From Corynespora cassiicola (Eukaryota; Ascomycota; Dothideomycetes; Pleosporales; Corynesporascaceae): a stretch of DNA of 64,000 nucleotides. The position numbers were made by a program, and so were the translations under genes. The DNA is taken from contig JAEUWY010000020.1 of assembly GCA_022059125.1 (NCBI GenBank), forward strand, positions 1,116,001 through 1,180,000, read 5' to 3'. Shown here in pieces: positions 43,208 through 54,010 of the stretch. Numbering within the stretch: position 1 is the first letter of the stretch; the number at the start of each line of letters is the position of its first letter. Below the pieces are notes generated by a model that worked only from the letters and a program-made list of their open reading frames with translations, had not been told where the DNA came from and did not search any database.

Positions 43208-45371
43208 GGTGGGCACTATGGAATGTCGCGTCCGGAATGTGATGGGACAATTGAAGCAATGTAAGATGCAACTGCAGAGCTATGAAGAGGTACGAGGGGG
43301 AGAACGCGGGGCAACCAGAATAAATGCAGGAGATGACGGAAGCATGTCGGCAGCTCCCTGGCGGTACATATATGAAAGCGGCCATGTTGCTTGGTGGGTC
43401 CAGAGCTATGAGGTCAGGCGGGGTAGAGACGCGAATGCGGGGTGGGTGCACGTGGGCCCGCAGTTCGCTAGGAAGGCGCTCGACGAACGGCTCTTTGTCT
43501 GCTGAAACCTGGCAAGTGTCGTGGCAAGCTGGATAGGGGGGACGGTCAATGGGGGCGTGTGGGTTGCAGCGAGGATGGAGGGATGAGATACGATCTAACC
43601 CGAACAGGAAAGGCCGTCGATCGTCTCTCTTCCGATGGCATTCTGTTCCCAAATTCATCATGCTCAGGTCGAGTATGGCCTAGCGATCCTCATTCTGACA
43701 ATCAATATTCAGTACTTTTTTCTATGTTGCCCTCGTTTGTCCGCGGGCCACCGGGAGGTCAATCGGGTATTCGCGGACTGTGCTTCGGATCGTCCCGGCT
43801 CAGAGGCGCCACGATGATCATCCAGGGACATTACCTCAAAGGTGGAGTCCTCCCCTGTTGGCATATTCATGCGGTGAGGCTCGACTAAGCTTGGCTCTTA
43901 ACGATGACGCAGGACTACGCGAGTTATTTAGTGGGTAAGTTTCGATTTTGTCCTAGCATCGAATAGCCCATGAGTAGGTAGTACCGAACACGTCAACTAC
44001 TCTCGCGCGGGGCAGTGCAGCCTCGATCCACTGAAAGCAAAGCAGCCTATTCAATTACAACTACCATGTCTCTAGATAGACTTTACACTCTACTCTCTAT
44101 CTAACACTGTTGATGCGAGAAGATGGAGAGGCCTTGGATTCTACTGCCCGTGATGTCACGCATATAGAGGATGGTGTAGTCAAATATGCGCCTTACAACT
44201 TCCTTCTCTTCGAATCAAAATATTAACAAACATAAACTTTGGAAGACAAAATAGGCAAGCACAGTGTCGATATGATGGGACACTTCAGGTTATCGAGTCA
44301 TTTTATTGCGGCATGTCGTTCCTTGCATAACATTGTTTACACCCACTACTTTTCCTTCCTAATATTCTCAAAGCGCAATCGTAAATTACTAAAAATATGC
44401 AGGTAGTTTGTAGTGATGTTACTTACCAGGTTCTCGTTATCCCTGAATACTAACAGACATTGACCAATACAGATAACTTCTCGCATTCAGTTTCCGACAC
44501 AGAACACAAAAGCAGCGCGAACTCGCAGATCTGAGCAGCTAAACTTCAGCTAGAAAACCTAAATGTAAAATCATTTCTCTCAAGTAGTTTAAAAATCACT
44601 GTATTGCCGCATATCCGAATTATTTTTTTATTGTGTTTTATCCGCATCAGCCCAAGTACTGGTATTGGAGTGATGTAGCAGCGATGGAGATGAGGTTCAG
44701 GAGGCGGTCCAGATAAGCCGCTGTCGCGAGCTTAAAGACCTACAACAAGAGTTTATAGGCTTGAGGTAACTCAAAGTCCGAGAGCAGAGATGTTAACGCA
44801 TCGCAGTGATGTGGCGGTACGATCAAGCGACGTAGCTAGACGATTAATAGTCCAAGTCCAAATAAGCCTACATACAGGACGAATTGGTTCAGAAATTGGA
44901 TGAGGTATCGTTTCTGAAGATGGTCCATTCGTCCCGACTTTCGGACATACCGATGTCACGGCTAGCCTCCGCAGCTGATCCAATAATGACAAACTTTTCT
45001 TGTACCTCTAGTTCCCATGTCTTTTACGTAGCACATAACCTCTCACTACTTAATAGAAAGTAATATTGAACACCAAAACGAGCCTCGTGAACAACGATGC
45101 CTTCAAGTTTGCCCAAACACCATCACCATCCTGAGTTCCCGCTTGATGACCCACTCTGGCTGACACAACACAATACTACACTGCCTTCTCTACACCAGAA
45201 CCCAATATCCACCCCGTACCTCCTCGCCTCCTGGACTCCTCACCCGCAGCAAACCTCCAAAATAGCAAACCCTTCCTCCCAGAGCATAAAGACCCCTCCA
45301 TTGACTCAATCCCCAATCCACCATTCCGCATCCAAACCATCTGTCCTTCTGCCCACCAATCCCACCACAAG
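43208..45371. other. Intergenic, no supported gene (2.2 kb)
   Basis: Divergent region between the hydrolase (minus) and the cysteine-rich secreted protein (plus). 43.2-43.9 kb is mixed composition; 44.0-45.0 kb is A/T-rich. No gene, tRNA or repeat could be supported. Confidence 0.5.
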
Positions 45372-45907
45372 ATGCACCCTCTTTACTCCTTCTTCCTCGC
45401 CCTCACCCCCCTCGCAACCTCCTCCTCTCTCCCCGCCGTCCCCCCTGAAAAAATCTGCGAACCCCCTTTCACCTCCATTTGCTGCCCCCACATCATCAAC
45501 GACCACCCCTCACCCTGCCCTGGAGAAGGCACGCCCATCACAAAGGAAGTCGAGTGCATGGCCAAGCATCCCAAGGGCTGGATATGCTGCGTCGACGAGG
45601 AGTTCCAGCACCCCAAATACGTACGTACTTCTCTCTCTTTTTTTTCCAACCCGGGGTTTTTTCTTCTTTTGTTTGGGGTTAAGGAAGGGACGGGGTGGGT
45701 AGGCAGACAGGCAGGCAGACGAAGAGGTGGTTCTTGGAGTGTACCTGATGCTGACGAGCATACTTCCAGCCCGGGGAGTGGCTATGCCTGCCTTCGGTGC
45801 TCAACCTGCCGTCGTCAGACGCCGAGGCTGAGGCTGAGCGTATGAATGTCATGGTGGCCAAGGGAAACATGAAGCTCAACTATCAGAATGGGTCGGTGCA
45901 ACTCTGA
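45372..45907 (+). CDS. Small secreted 8-cysteine protein, hydrophobin-like cysteine order
   Basis: Exons 45372-45620 and 45770-45907 give 128 aa; the 149-nt intron starts GTACGT and ends TTCCAG. The N-terminus MHPLYSFFLALTPLATSSS is a signal peptide. The mature chain has exactly eight cysteines, at 29, 37/38, 49, 62, 72/73 and 89. This is the order C-CC-C-C-CC-C that defines hydrophobins, with gaps 7, 10, 12, 9 and 15. Gaps between Cys are not the class II standard, the chain is more charged than usual (KEVECMAKHPKGWICCVDEE) and a ~40-residue Ala/Glu/Asn-rich tail follows the last Cys. It may be a divergent hydrophobin, or a secreted effector-like protein with the same disulfide plan. The gene is flanked by long non-coding stretches. 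Confidence 0.75.
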
Positions 45908-46370
45908 TTGAGAAGGCCTCCAGATCCAGAGCCTATCACACTTGCCCCAAGACTATCTAGGTACAAGTCAATGCTAGCAGCTCTGCCAATCATACTGCGG
46001 CAATAGCCTGGAGCAAGCATGAACCGACCGACCTCCTGTTTAGTACTAGTGAACAGCATCGTATTAAACGTGAGTAAACCGATAATGAACAATCTGAATG
46101 CCTTCGAATTATGCACTAAGCACGTATGTGTGCCTCCGCTACCCCAAAAAGCAGGAAAGAGCACTGGAATCTTGTAGATACGACCCCACATGTCGTCCCA
46201 GTCTATCCGCCCCGTGCCGCACATCCCCAGTAGCCGAAGCCGGCACATAAGCTGCCCATGATGGCGGTTCACTATGCGCCTCGTCATCAATCGTCAGAGA
46301 AAAGATACTGAAGGAAAAGTGGTATCCGAGCCGAGCCTTGCACGCTCAATCGCAAAATGAACATGTGACT
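45908..46370. other. Convergent 3' intergenic
   Basis: 3' flanks of the cysteine-rich protein gene (plus) and the EB1 gene (minus). Nothing else is seen. Confidence 0.5.
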
Positions 46371-47416
46371 TTAAAAGGTCTCTTCCTCGGCGCCTTCCGT
46401 CTCGGCGGGAATCTCGAAGCCCTCCTCCGTCGAGTATAGGATGTTCTGGATTTGCTTGAGCAAGCCCTCGTCCTTCTCGAGCTCGGGGTCGGCCTCCATA
46501 GCCTGCTGAATCAGCAGCTCGATGTCACGGAGCTTGCTGAAATAAAAGTCCCGCTCACGCTCGAGGCCTGCCACGGTTTCCTTGAGCACATTGTTCTCCT
46601 CGCGCAGCGCAGCGCTAGCAGCTCCACCGCCACCACCGAGCGGGGTCCGTGTCCTCGGGGCAGCAGAGTTGCTGGCAGCCGGTGCTCTCCTGGCAGCAGG
46701 AGCCGCCGCAGTAGATCTTGAGGCACCCCCGCCACCTCCCTGTCCCTTGCGCCGCGCCAGTGGGTCGTACTGGTGGCCTGGGAAGTACTGGTCCCAGTAT
46801 CGCTTCGTCCACTGGAGGAACTCGAGGTTGTCCTGCATCTTGCACTTTACGAGACTCGTGACAGGGATGGGCTTCTCAATGTGGTGCTTTGTGAATACAC
46901 CTGCGTTTCCTTGGTTAGAAACCGGTAGTGCGAGGAAAGAATGGTATGTGAACGCACCTTGCAGGACTTTGAAATTCTGTAAGTAGGCATACTCGGTGTT
47001 GGCGTTGAACTGGACTCGCGACATGGGGACATCATCTGCGGGGCATGGTGTCAGTTTATGTTGCTGCCTGGAAAATATCATGCTACTCACAAAAGATGCT
47101 GTCGAAAATTTGACAGAGTGCTGCGCTGTACGCCACATTGTCAGTATACCCATTCCCGAATATTGGTGCAGATGGACGATGACGGCGGCTCCTTTAATTT
47201 TTTTTTGCCCCGCCATTACGCCGTGAAGGAGCCCAACCTACCCAGTACCGCATTGCTCGACCTTTGTGACGTTGAGTTGGAGGAGGTTGTTCAACCAGGC
47301 GATGAGTTCCTGCCTGTAGCGATACACGTCAGTGTGCGTTGTTCGTGGAGTGTTGGGCCCAAAGAGCCATGATGCGGGCCTGGGAGCCTGAGGTGGGCAT
47401 ACCTTGATTCACCCAT
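46371..47416 (-). CDS. EB1/Mal3/Bim1 microtubule plus-end-tracking protein
   Basis: Five exons, 47416-47403, 47313-47242, 47125-47091, 47035-46958 and 46900-46371, give 242 aa; the first coding exon is only 14 nt. It binds growing microtubule plus ends and recruits other tip proteins. The N-terminal CH domain reads MGESRQELIAWLNNLLQLN, CGTGAALCQIFDSIF, DDVPMSRVQFNANTEYAYLQ and NFKVLQGVFTKHHIEKPIPV, up to FLQWTKRYWDQYFPGHQYDP. A Gly/Ala/Ser/Arg linker follows (GQGGGGGASRSTAAAPAARR). The dimeric EB1 coiled coil begins LREENNVLKETVAGLERERD and holds FYFSKLRDIELLIQQ, the canonical EB1 signature. The tail is acidic and ends EEETF, recalling the EEY/F end of animal EB1 that binds CAP-Gly domains. 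Very secure identification. Confidence 0.96.
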
Positions 47417-48000
47417 TATGGATGGCTACCTCTCGTCTGCGGGCGGAGGGATATCGACGGGGTGGAGATGAGCGTATAGCGATGCGACTGTGAGAGTCGG
47501 AGAGGCGGGTTTAGGGGCGGCGAGAGGGAGAGAGTGTTCGACTATTTGTTGTCCTGTTGTCAGGGAGGAGCCACCGAAAAGTCCCCCACAGGTCTTGGCG
47601 CGCTAGCTGGGCGGTCGCCGCATGACTAAGCGGCCTCTGGCGCTCTGGATGCACAGCTCGCTCGTGCTCTCTTACCGCATGGGATGGATGCCTGGATATG
47701 CAAGCAACTTGAGCCCGTCATTTCTCTTCAAATGTAAAATCACACCGGCTTCTCATAATCGCCATCGCGCTTTCATTATGTCCGATCGCAAGTCGACAGG
47801 CCGTTCACGGATTGCCAATTAAAAACAAATCACACGGCGGCGCTATCGTGCACTAGGTCACTGGGACATCCCTGGCAATGGACATATTATAGGATATATA
47901 CACCCAATTCCTTATGTGTACAATAGATGCGCAACTACATATTGATATCTCCCAAGTTTTGAGGAACCTGAACTCCCCCATGTAATCAAAATACCCAGGC
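47417..48000. other. Promoter of EB1 gene and 3' flank of DOMON-b561 gene
   Basis: Both neighbours are on the minus strand, so this is the 5' region of one and 3' region of the other. No other gene is visible. Confidence 0.5.
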
Positions 48001-49732
48001 TTACTTTGGCGCGTAGTGACCCTGCGGGGGGTGGGGAATGTCATTCATTTCCCTCTCCCCGTCGGTGCTATGGGCTGGTGAAGTTTCAGTGTACTTGGGC
48101 GGATGAGTGGCGGCCATTGCCTGTGCCCTTGACCTCTTCCTCTCGCCATAGACAGCCGCAGCGACCCAGAGCAACCACATGATGCCAGCGAAGACCGAGT
48201 AGGCAATCATGCCGCCACCGGTGTTGCCAGTAAGCTTGAATCCGAGGCCTCCGTTGATGATACCGAGGGTAATGGCAAGACGGCCAACCCAGAGGTGAAG
48301 ATGCGACCAGATGGTTCGCATTCCGGACTTCTTGAATCCCAGGTGGTGCAGGAAGCCGAGGATGGGCTGGAAGAACAGGACCGCGAATACAACCATTCCA
48401 ATGATGGGGTGGTTCTCCTGAAGCTAAGGACATGTTAGCCGCCGACTGAGAACACATCATAGAGCGTACTTACATAGCCATCGAAGACAGCATAGTAAAC
48501 ACCCAAGCCGAAACCTGCGATGAAGACTATGTAGCCAAAGACCTGGAAAGCGGCATGAAGCCACAGAACGCCCGGGAATGAGGCAACACGAATGAGAATA
48601 GAGCCCGTGGGGAAGAAGAAGACAAAGGCGAGACATGCGAGAACAGCGTGGGCGATGAGCATTCTGTCTTCCGAAGTCTGTGCCGGCGAAATGATGGTGA
48701 GACCGCTGTTGGAGTTGTCGTCGCAGTAATTGACTTCTTGACGCTTCTCGTTACGCTCTGCGCAAATGTTAGCAACGCCTCATCGTTCAGAGGATTCGTT
48801 TCGTCTTACTGGTCGCATCACTGTCATCTCCGGGTGGTCCCCAGGGGCGCCCACTGGGCTTCGCCGTGGGCGAAGGTCCCCAGGCAGTGTTCCAAGACTT
48901 GGTGCGTCCCCATCGGTCATCATCGTCGCCGGAGGTGGGCGTCGCTGAACCGGCTCCAGTTGTCGCAGATCCGCCGCTGTTTTGGGGCCGTGGCACACAG
49001 CTGGTGGCGCCGGGGCTGCCACTGCCGGTACCAGCTGTTCCCGAGTTCAGAAGAGGATTGACACTGCTGCCACCCTTGGCATTGGCATAGTCCCATTGGA
49101 ATGAGGCTTGACCATTGTGCTGATTGATGCTGTCGTTTGTATCATCCGAATTCTTTGGACCTCCAGAGGATTGGTAGCCGTAGATCCAGTTACCATTGTT
49201 TTCAGTGAAATCGGCACTGCCACCTGACCAGCTGTTGCAGTTGGAGCCTGAGATGGTTAGCTATGCATCTGTGTGGCTGCATAAGCGCCTTGCTTACATC
49301 TCACATTGGCGACCATCCTTCCGTTGCTCACTCCTGAGCCTTCCAAGAGTGTCACTTGGGAATCGCTGTTAAACGTAGGCATCGAATAGCCCGAGACTGT
49401 CCGGGGAGAAAGCGTGACATTGTTGCCGTCCGCTGAAGTGTAGACGACAAACATGTTGGAGCCTGACATGCGGTTTCCTTGACCAAGAGCAACCCATTCG
49501 TAGTTGCTCGGTGCCGCAATCTGGAAGAAAATGTCTCCATTACCCGACGATGCTGTGGCTTCTGGGATGTTTAATTGGAAGCACACATCAGTGGAGGGGC
49601 AGACACTGGCCACCTGAGCCGAGGCGCGCGAGGCTGTCCAAGGTTAGATGAGTCGCTGCAACTCGAAATGCAAAACTACATACCGAGGGCCAGTATGCCT
49701 GAAGCCGCAATGTTCCTCCTAACGTTCCGCAT
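48001..49732 (-). CDS. DOMON-cytochrome b561 membrane protein
   Basis: Five exons, 49732-49684, 49633-49298, 49247-48810, 48757-48474 and 48423-48001, give 509 aa; all introns are 50-52 nt. A signal peptide (MRNVRRNIAASGILALGAS) leads into a DOMON domain like the cytochrome part of cellobiose dehydrogenase (EWVALGQGNRMSGSNMFVVY; Met is a likely heme ligand). A Gly/Ser/Pro-rich linker follows, then a b561 bundle. Its four heme-ligating histidines sit in IAHAVLACLAFVFFFPTG, WLHAAFQVFGYI, QENHPIIGMVVF and IWSHLHLWVGRLAITLG. The C-terminal ~50 residues are cytosolic and polar. The arrangement moves electrons across the plasma membrane to the cell exterior. It could reduce extracellular acceptors such as metal ions or a copper oxygenase; this is inference. 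Confidence 0.93.
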
Positions 49733-52700
49733 ACTGAAAAATGGTCGAAGCAAGAATTTCTTCGTTTCAAAGTTCGAAAGTTGGGTGCGGCACGGAGGGA
49801 TAAAGACAAGAGCTGAAGGAAGGGGGCTTGCCAAGTGATAAATGCGGACTTGACAAATCTGACGGCTAAGTTAGGACGGCCACAGCCTGAAATCAGCCAC
49901 AGCTAGAGTAGGCGAGACTGAAAGCTGAAGTGGGAGATGGGGGATATGGTCGAGTTTTAATAAGGCCCCGAGACTAACTACCCAGCCTCTAGGGGACGGT
50001 GGAGTGCGGGCCTTTTTGGGCTCCCGTGAGAGTCGTCCCGCAATTTCTTGGACGGCTATCGGTTACTACACGTACTGCCGCAGAGGGCATGGATTGAGCT
50101 CTTGTCCTTCTTGAACAGTGCTGCTCCAATACGGTCCAGGCGGGGAGCCGTCGCTCAGCGCTCCTAGCCTCGACCCACGTCAGAGCAGCGAACACAAGAA
50201 AAGGTACGCGTCATGGCCGCCATGAGGCTTGACTGTCGCAGGCCCCGGCCTATAGGGCTCTAGCAGGCTTATCGAAGGTTGCGAGGGGACCAAAGCTAGG
50301 CATGTTCTTTGTGTGGAGGCGGTGCACGACGACAAAGGAAGGCCGGAACACCAACCAATGAGGACGGCGGTATTTCGCGGGTACACGTCCAGGGCCAGGG
50401 CCAGGGGGAAAATCATGCCCTTTGACAGCCGCTGGGGACACATGCGGAGAACCACGATGGGAGCGCCGGAAAATGCTGTTGGATCTGCGAGGCCGCGCGA
50501 CAGCCGTCGATCCGTCAGCGCGTTTCACGCCTTGGTGGTGAGCGCTTGTGCTGCAGCGACCGTTGAGGCCCTCAACACCACGTCTTCATCGCCATCAGCA
50601 TCGCATCCCCTCTCCGCCATCCGAGTCACTGCTCGATTACTAACGACGTGTCTCTGCCCATCCCGTGTTGGTTTTATTTGGCCGCGACGAGCTGGGGGCC
50701 CCTCAACGCTGGCCCGCCAAGATTGTTGCCCGTCCATCCCAATCATCATTCTTGGCCGGGCTTATGGGCAGGGACGGTACCTCCGTACCTCGACCTCTCG
50801 ACCATCCACCGGCATTGAGCGACGTGTTGCAGGAGAGCTGCAAGGCGGAAAGACAGCAACTGGCGCAACTGGCTCCGATGCCACTCAGCCTGCAGTCCAC
50901 GTAATGGCCAAGCGCACTCCATCTCCGACTGCAGGCTGGGAACGGACCAAACTCTACCGTTGCTTGACCGTTCGTACGCCGTTCCCGCAACCCAGCGGTA
51001 CAGTACAAGTGGTCCTTGTCAGCAGCTCACATCTGCTTTGGCCTCATTGGCCCCATCACTGGCCCCATCATCAAGGGCAGCACACCTTTCCCGTCCTCAT
51101 GCTGCCATGTTATCATAATCCGACCATGTTGACGACACCTACCCTCTTCAATGCATGATCATAATTCATCATCGTTGTGGTACAACCTGAACGCTTCCGC
51201 CTTCGACAGGGTTCCGACGGACCAAGCCCGCCTTTACCACTCGGCGCGATTCCAGATGGGAATCTCTAGCCGTATTCTGAGCGATCAGATCCAGGTTTCC
51301 CGTCCCGATGGTTTGCAAGTCGGGCTGCCTTGTGAGGCACAGCCTGAGGATAACGCAACAGTGCCATACCAAACCATCGTACCAAGAGCTTGGTTTCAGA
51401 CCGCCAGTCGTCCTGGCTAGAACCCCCAACTCCAGGCGATTCCGCTTTTGGGCTGGGAATCCACGTTTTTTCCCAAACGGCCCGGCACAGGCGATCCGTA
51501 CGCCTTGTTCAAACAACCCGTCGAATTTTGTTCAGCCCATCCGTGGTCCTTGCGCGGAATATTCGCCATCTTAGACACGCGCCCTCACCCGCCATATCGA
51601 ACTCTAAGCACGTATGAAACTTGGCTCTGCCTCTTCGTCGCCATCACCACCGTATCCTTCTCTCCCTTTTACACGCTTTGCGAAGGCGCAGCACAATCTC
51701 GGTGCAATTGTACTCAGAAGTGGCTATACGGCCGAATTTCGGCCCTTTAACGAACTTCACTGACTTCCTGTTCCAGTAGCCGCTTTCTCTCTCCAGCCCC
51801 ATTGCACGGTGCGACCCCACTGGTCACTCCACTCCATCCGCATCTGCCTTCTGTCTTTGCCATTTACCCAATGCATTTGCATTTCTAAGGACCTTGTCAT
51901 CGTATGCGGTGCCCTGCTCAGCCACGCTACCCATGTTCACTTGTGATGTTAGAAAGCTTGGTACACCTGGGATTACTAACGCTCCCCGAAATTGGCCAAT
52001 TACAATGTCTGAGATTCAGGCTTGATGCCTTTTTCTTCCTTTCGAGAACCTGTGCGCTCGATGATCATCTCCCGCTGTGGAGTGTGTGCGGAGTTGGGAA
52101 TTAGAAATACCTACATCCCTACGTCCCAAGCGAGTTGGGACCAGCAATGTCCAAGATACCTATTTCTTGGCCGAGCGGCTTCCAGATCCGTCTTTCCCAC
52201 GCGGCTTGTTCGGTAATAACGAGCTGGGGTGAACTGGGCCAAGCTAGGAGTAACAATTCGTCCGCCGGCTGTCCCTTGACGTTGCGTTAAGCTTGCCGTC
52301 ACCCACGCACCCCGCGCGCAAGCATCCCTCACCGCGATACACACGGCATTTCCTACCGAAGCACCAACTGGCTGCCTTCACGCCAGCTGCCGAAAGTCAA
52401 TGTCGACTCATTTCTTGGGCTCTAGTGGTATACCAAGATGCCGAGAGGATATCCATAGAATCGTCGATTCATGGTAGAATCACATGGCAGTCTCATCTAT
52501 CGCTTTCGCCTCGCCTCCATCACCTCCTCTTCAAAACAACCAACAAGTGATCCGGAGCGTTCCACATTTCTCTTTCCCCCGCACTTTCCATGACGACGTC
52601 TACCCACCTCCCCATCACTTCGTTGCCCAGGCCCGCCAGCCCCTTTCCCCATCGATCCCAAAGAACCCCTCGCAGTCAACCACCCTCTCTACTTTCACAT

Positions 52701-53700
52701 CCCCTTTGACTTCTTCCAGCTCCTTCTCCAGCTCTACTCTACAGAATGCACGTGACACGACCCCACACTCTGATTCCGCTCCCTTCGATACCCTTCGATA
52801 CCCTTCATAAACCCCCACCCCCTCGCCAATCTCGCCGACTCCCTCCCCGCCAAGTCCCTCAGATGCGCAGACACAGTAACATAGGCTAACACGACACAAA
52901 CCCCCCAGACGGCCTCGCCGACGCCATGTAGTTCACAATCACGGTGCGGCGGCCTTGGTGCGATAGCAAATGATACAACGGCCCGAGGCACTGCGCGACG
53001 TCGAAGCAGCCCTGCGCGCCCTGAAGCATTGCGCACAACGTGATATTCAGGGCGCTCGCGTGGACCACGGCGGTGAGGCTTACGTCCGCTTCGTCCGAGG
53101 TGCAGCGTCCGAGGACAATGTGCGCGAGGAGAGATCGCTGAGGTTGAGGCCGTGGCCTTGTCTGGCGAGCGCGATGGCTGGGGTTTGTTTAGTGTGCGTG
53201 GCTCATGTATATAGGGCGATGGGGGGTGCACACAGTATCTTCTGGGCCTGCTGCCCATGTTGAGGGCTTGCGCTTTGGGGAGCTTGGGGTTTTTGAGGGT
53301 TTAGGGTATGATGGGCATGGTTCTTTCGAATTCTAGGCGGCCTGCGTCGAGGTGGTGGGATTTGAGTTCGGCGTGGTCCTCCTATGTATTCATGTAGTCT
53401 AGCCATTGTAGATGGCTGCAAAATCCACTTTGATCTTGCTTCCCACTGAATGGCGGGGATCAAAGCTGATACAAGGATACAGCTGTCCCCTCGGGACTCT
53501 TCCGAAGGAAGTAGAACGACCTGTACAGTTAGCTGGTTTGTGCGGGTTTTTCAGTGACGTTCTCACCAGTTTTCCCTCCGTCAAGAATACAGATGATTTC
53601 TTTCTCCTTCAATTTGACGAGACAACCTGCCTTCATGCCTACGATTATTCCTATTACGCTGTATACACACTCTGGTCGGGAGAATGTAGGGGTGTCTTCT
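49733..53700. other. 4-kb region without a clear gene
   Basis: 49.8-51.1 kb is G/C-rich with long but protein-unlike frames, including one of 281 codons at 50313-51158. It includes a CCAGGG triplet repeat near 50390-50406. 51.2-52.8 kb has mixed composition with a doubled CCCTTCGATA word near 52.79 kb. On the minus strand, 52.89-53.15 kb has a more protein-like frame (see findings). No complete gene could be assembled. Confidence 0.45.
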
Positions 53701-53801
<101 letters not shown>

Positions 53802-54010
53802 TATCGAAAGAACTGCCGCAGTAGTTAGTTTATGAAGCATTCAACTCCTGTACATTGATTACCATGTTTCAGGACCGCCCAGAAACTCCATCTCAAAATA
53901 ATACTCCGAAATCGACCATGGTATACAGTGATCCGATCGTATGTTCATATACCTAAAATCTATCGTCAACTGAAATGGTAGTGCTCTTTTGATTATAAGA
54001 ACTATATTTG

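Noticed and set aside
45097..45702. 201-codon plus-strand frame overlapping the 8-Cys gene
   Set aside because: Pro/Thr/Ser-rich shadow frame. The overlapping frame with a signal peptide, ordered cysteines and matching splice sites is far better.
50313..51158. 281-codon plus-strand open frame
   Set aside because: It starts from a non-ATG codon, has a random-looking Arg/Ser/Pro/His composition with many low-complexity turns, and has no domain or splice support. G/C-rich DNA readily gives long chance frames.
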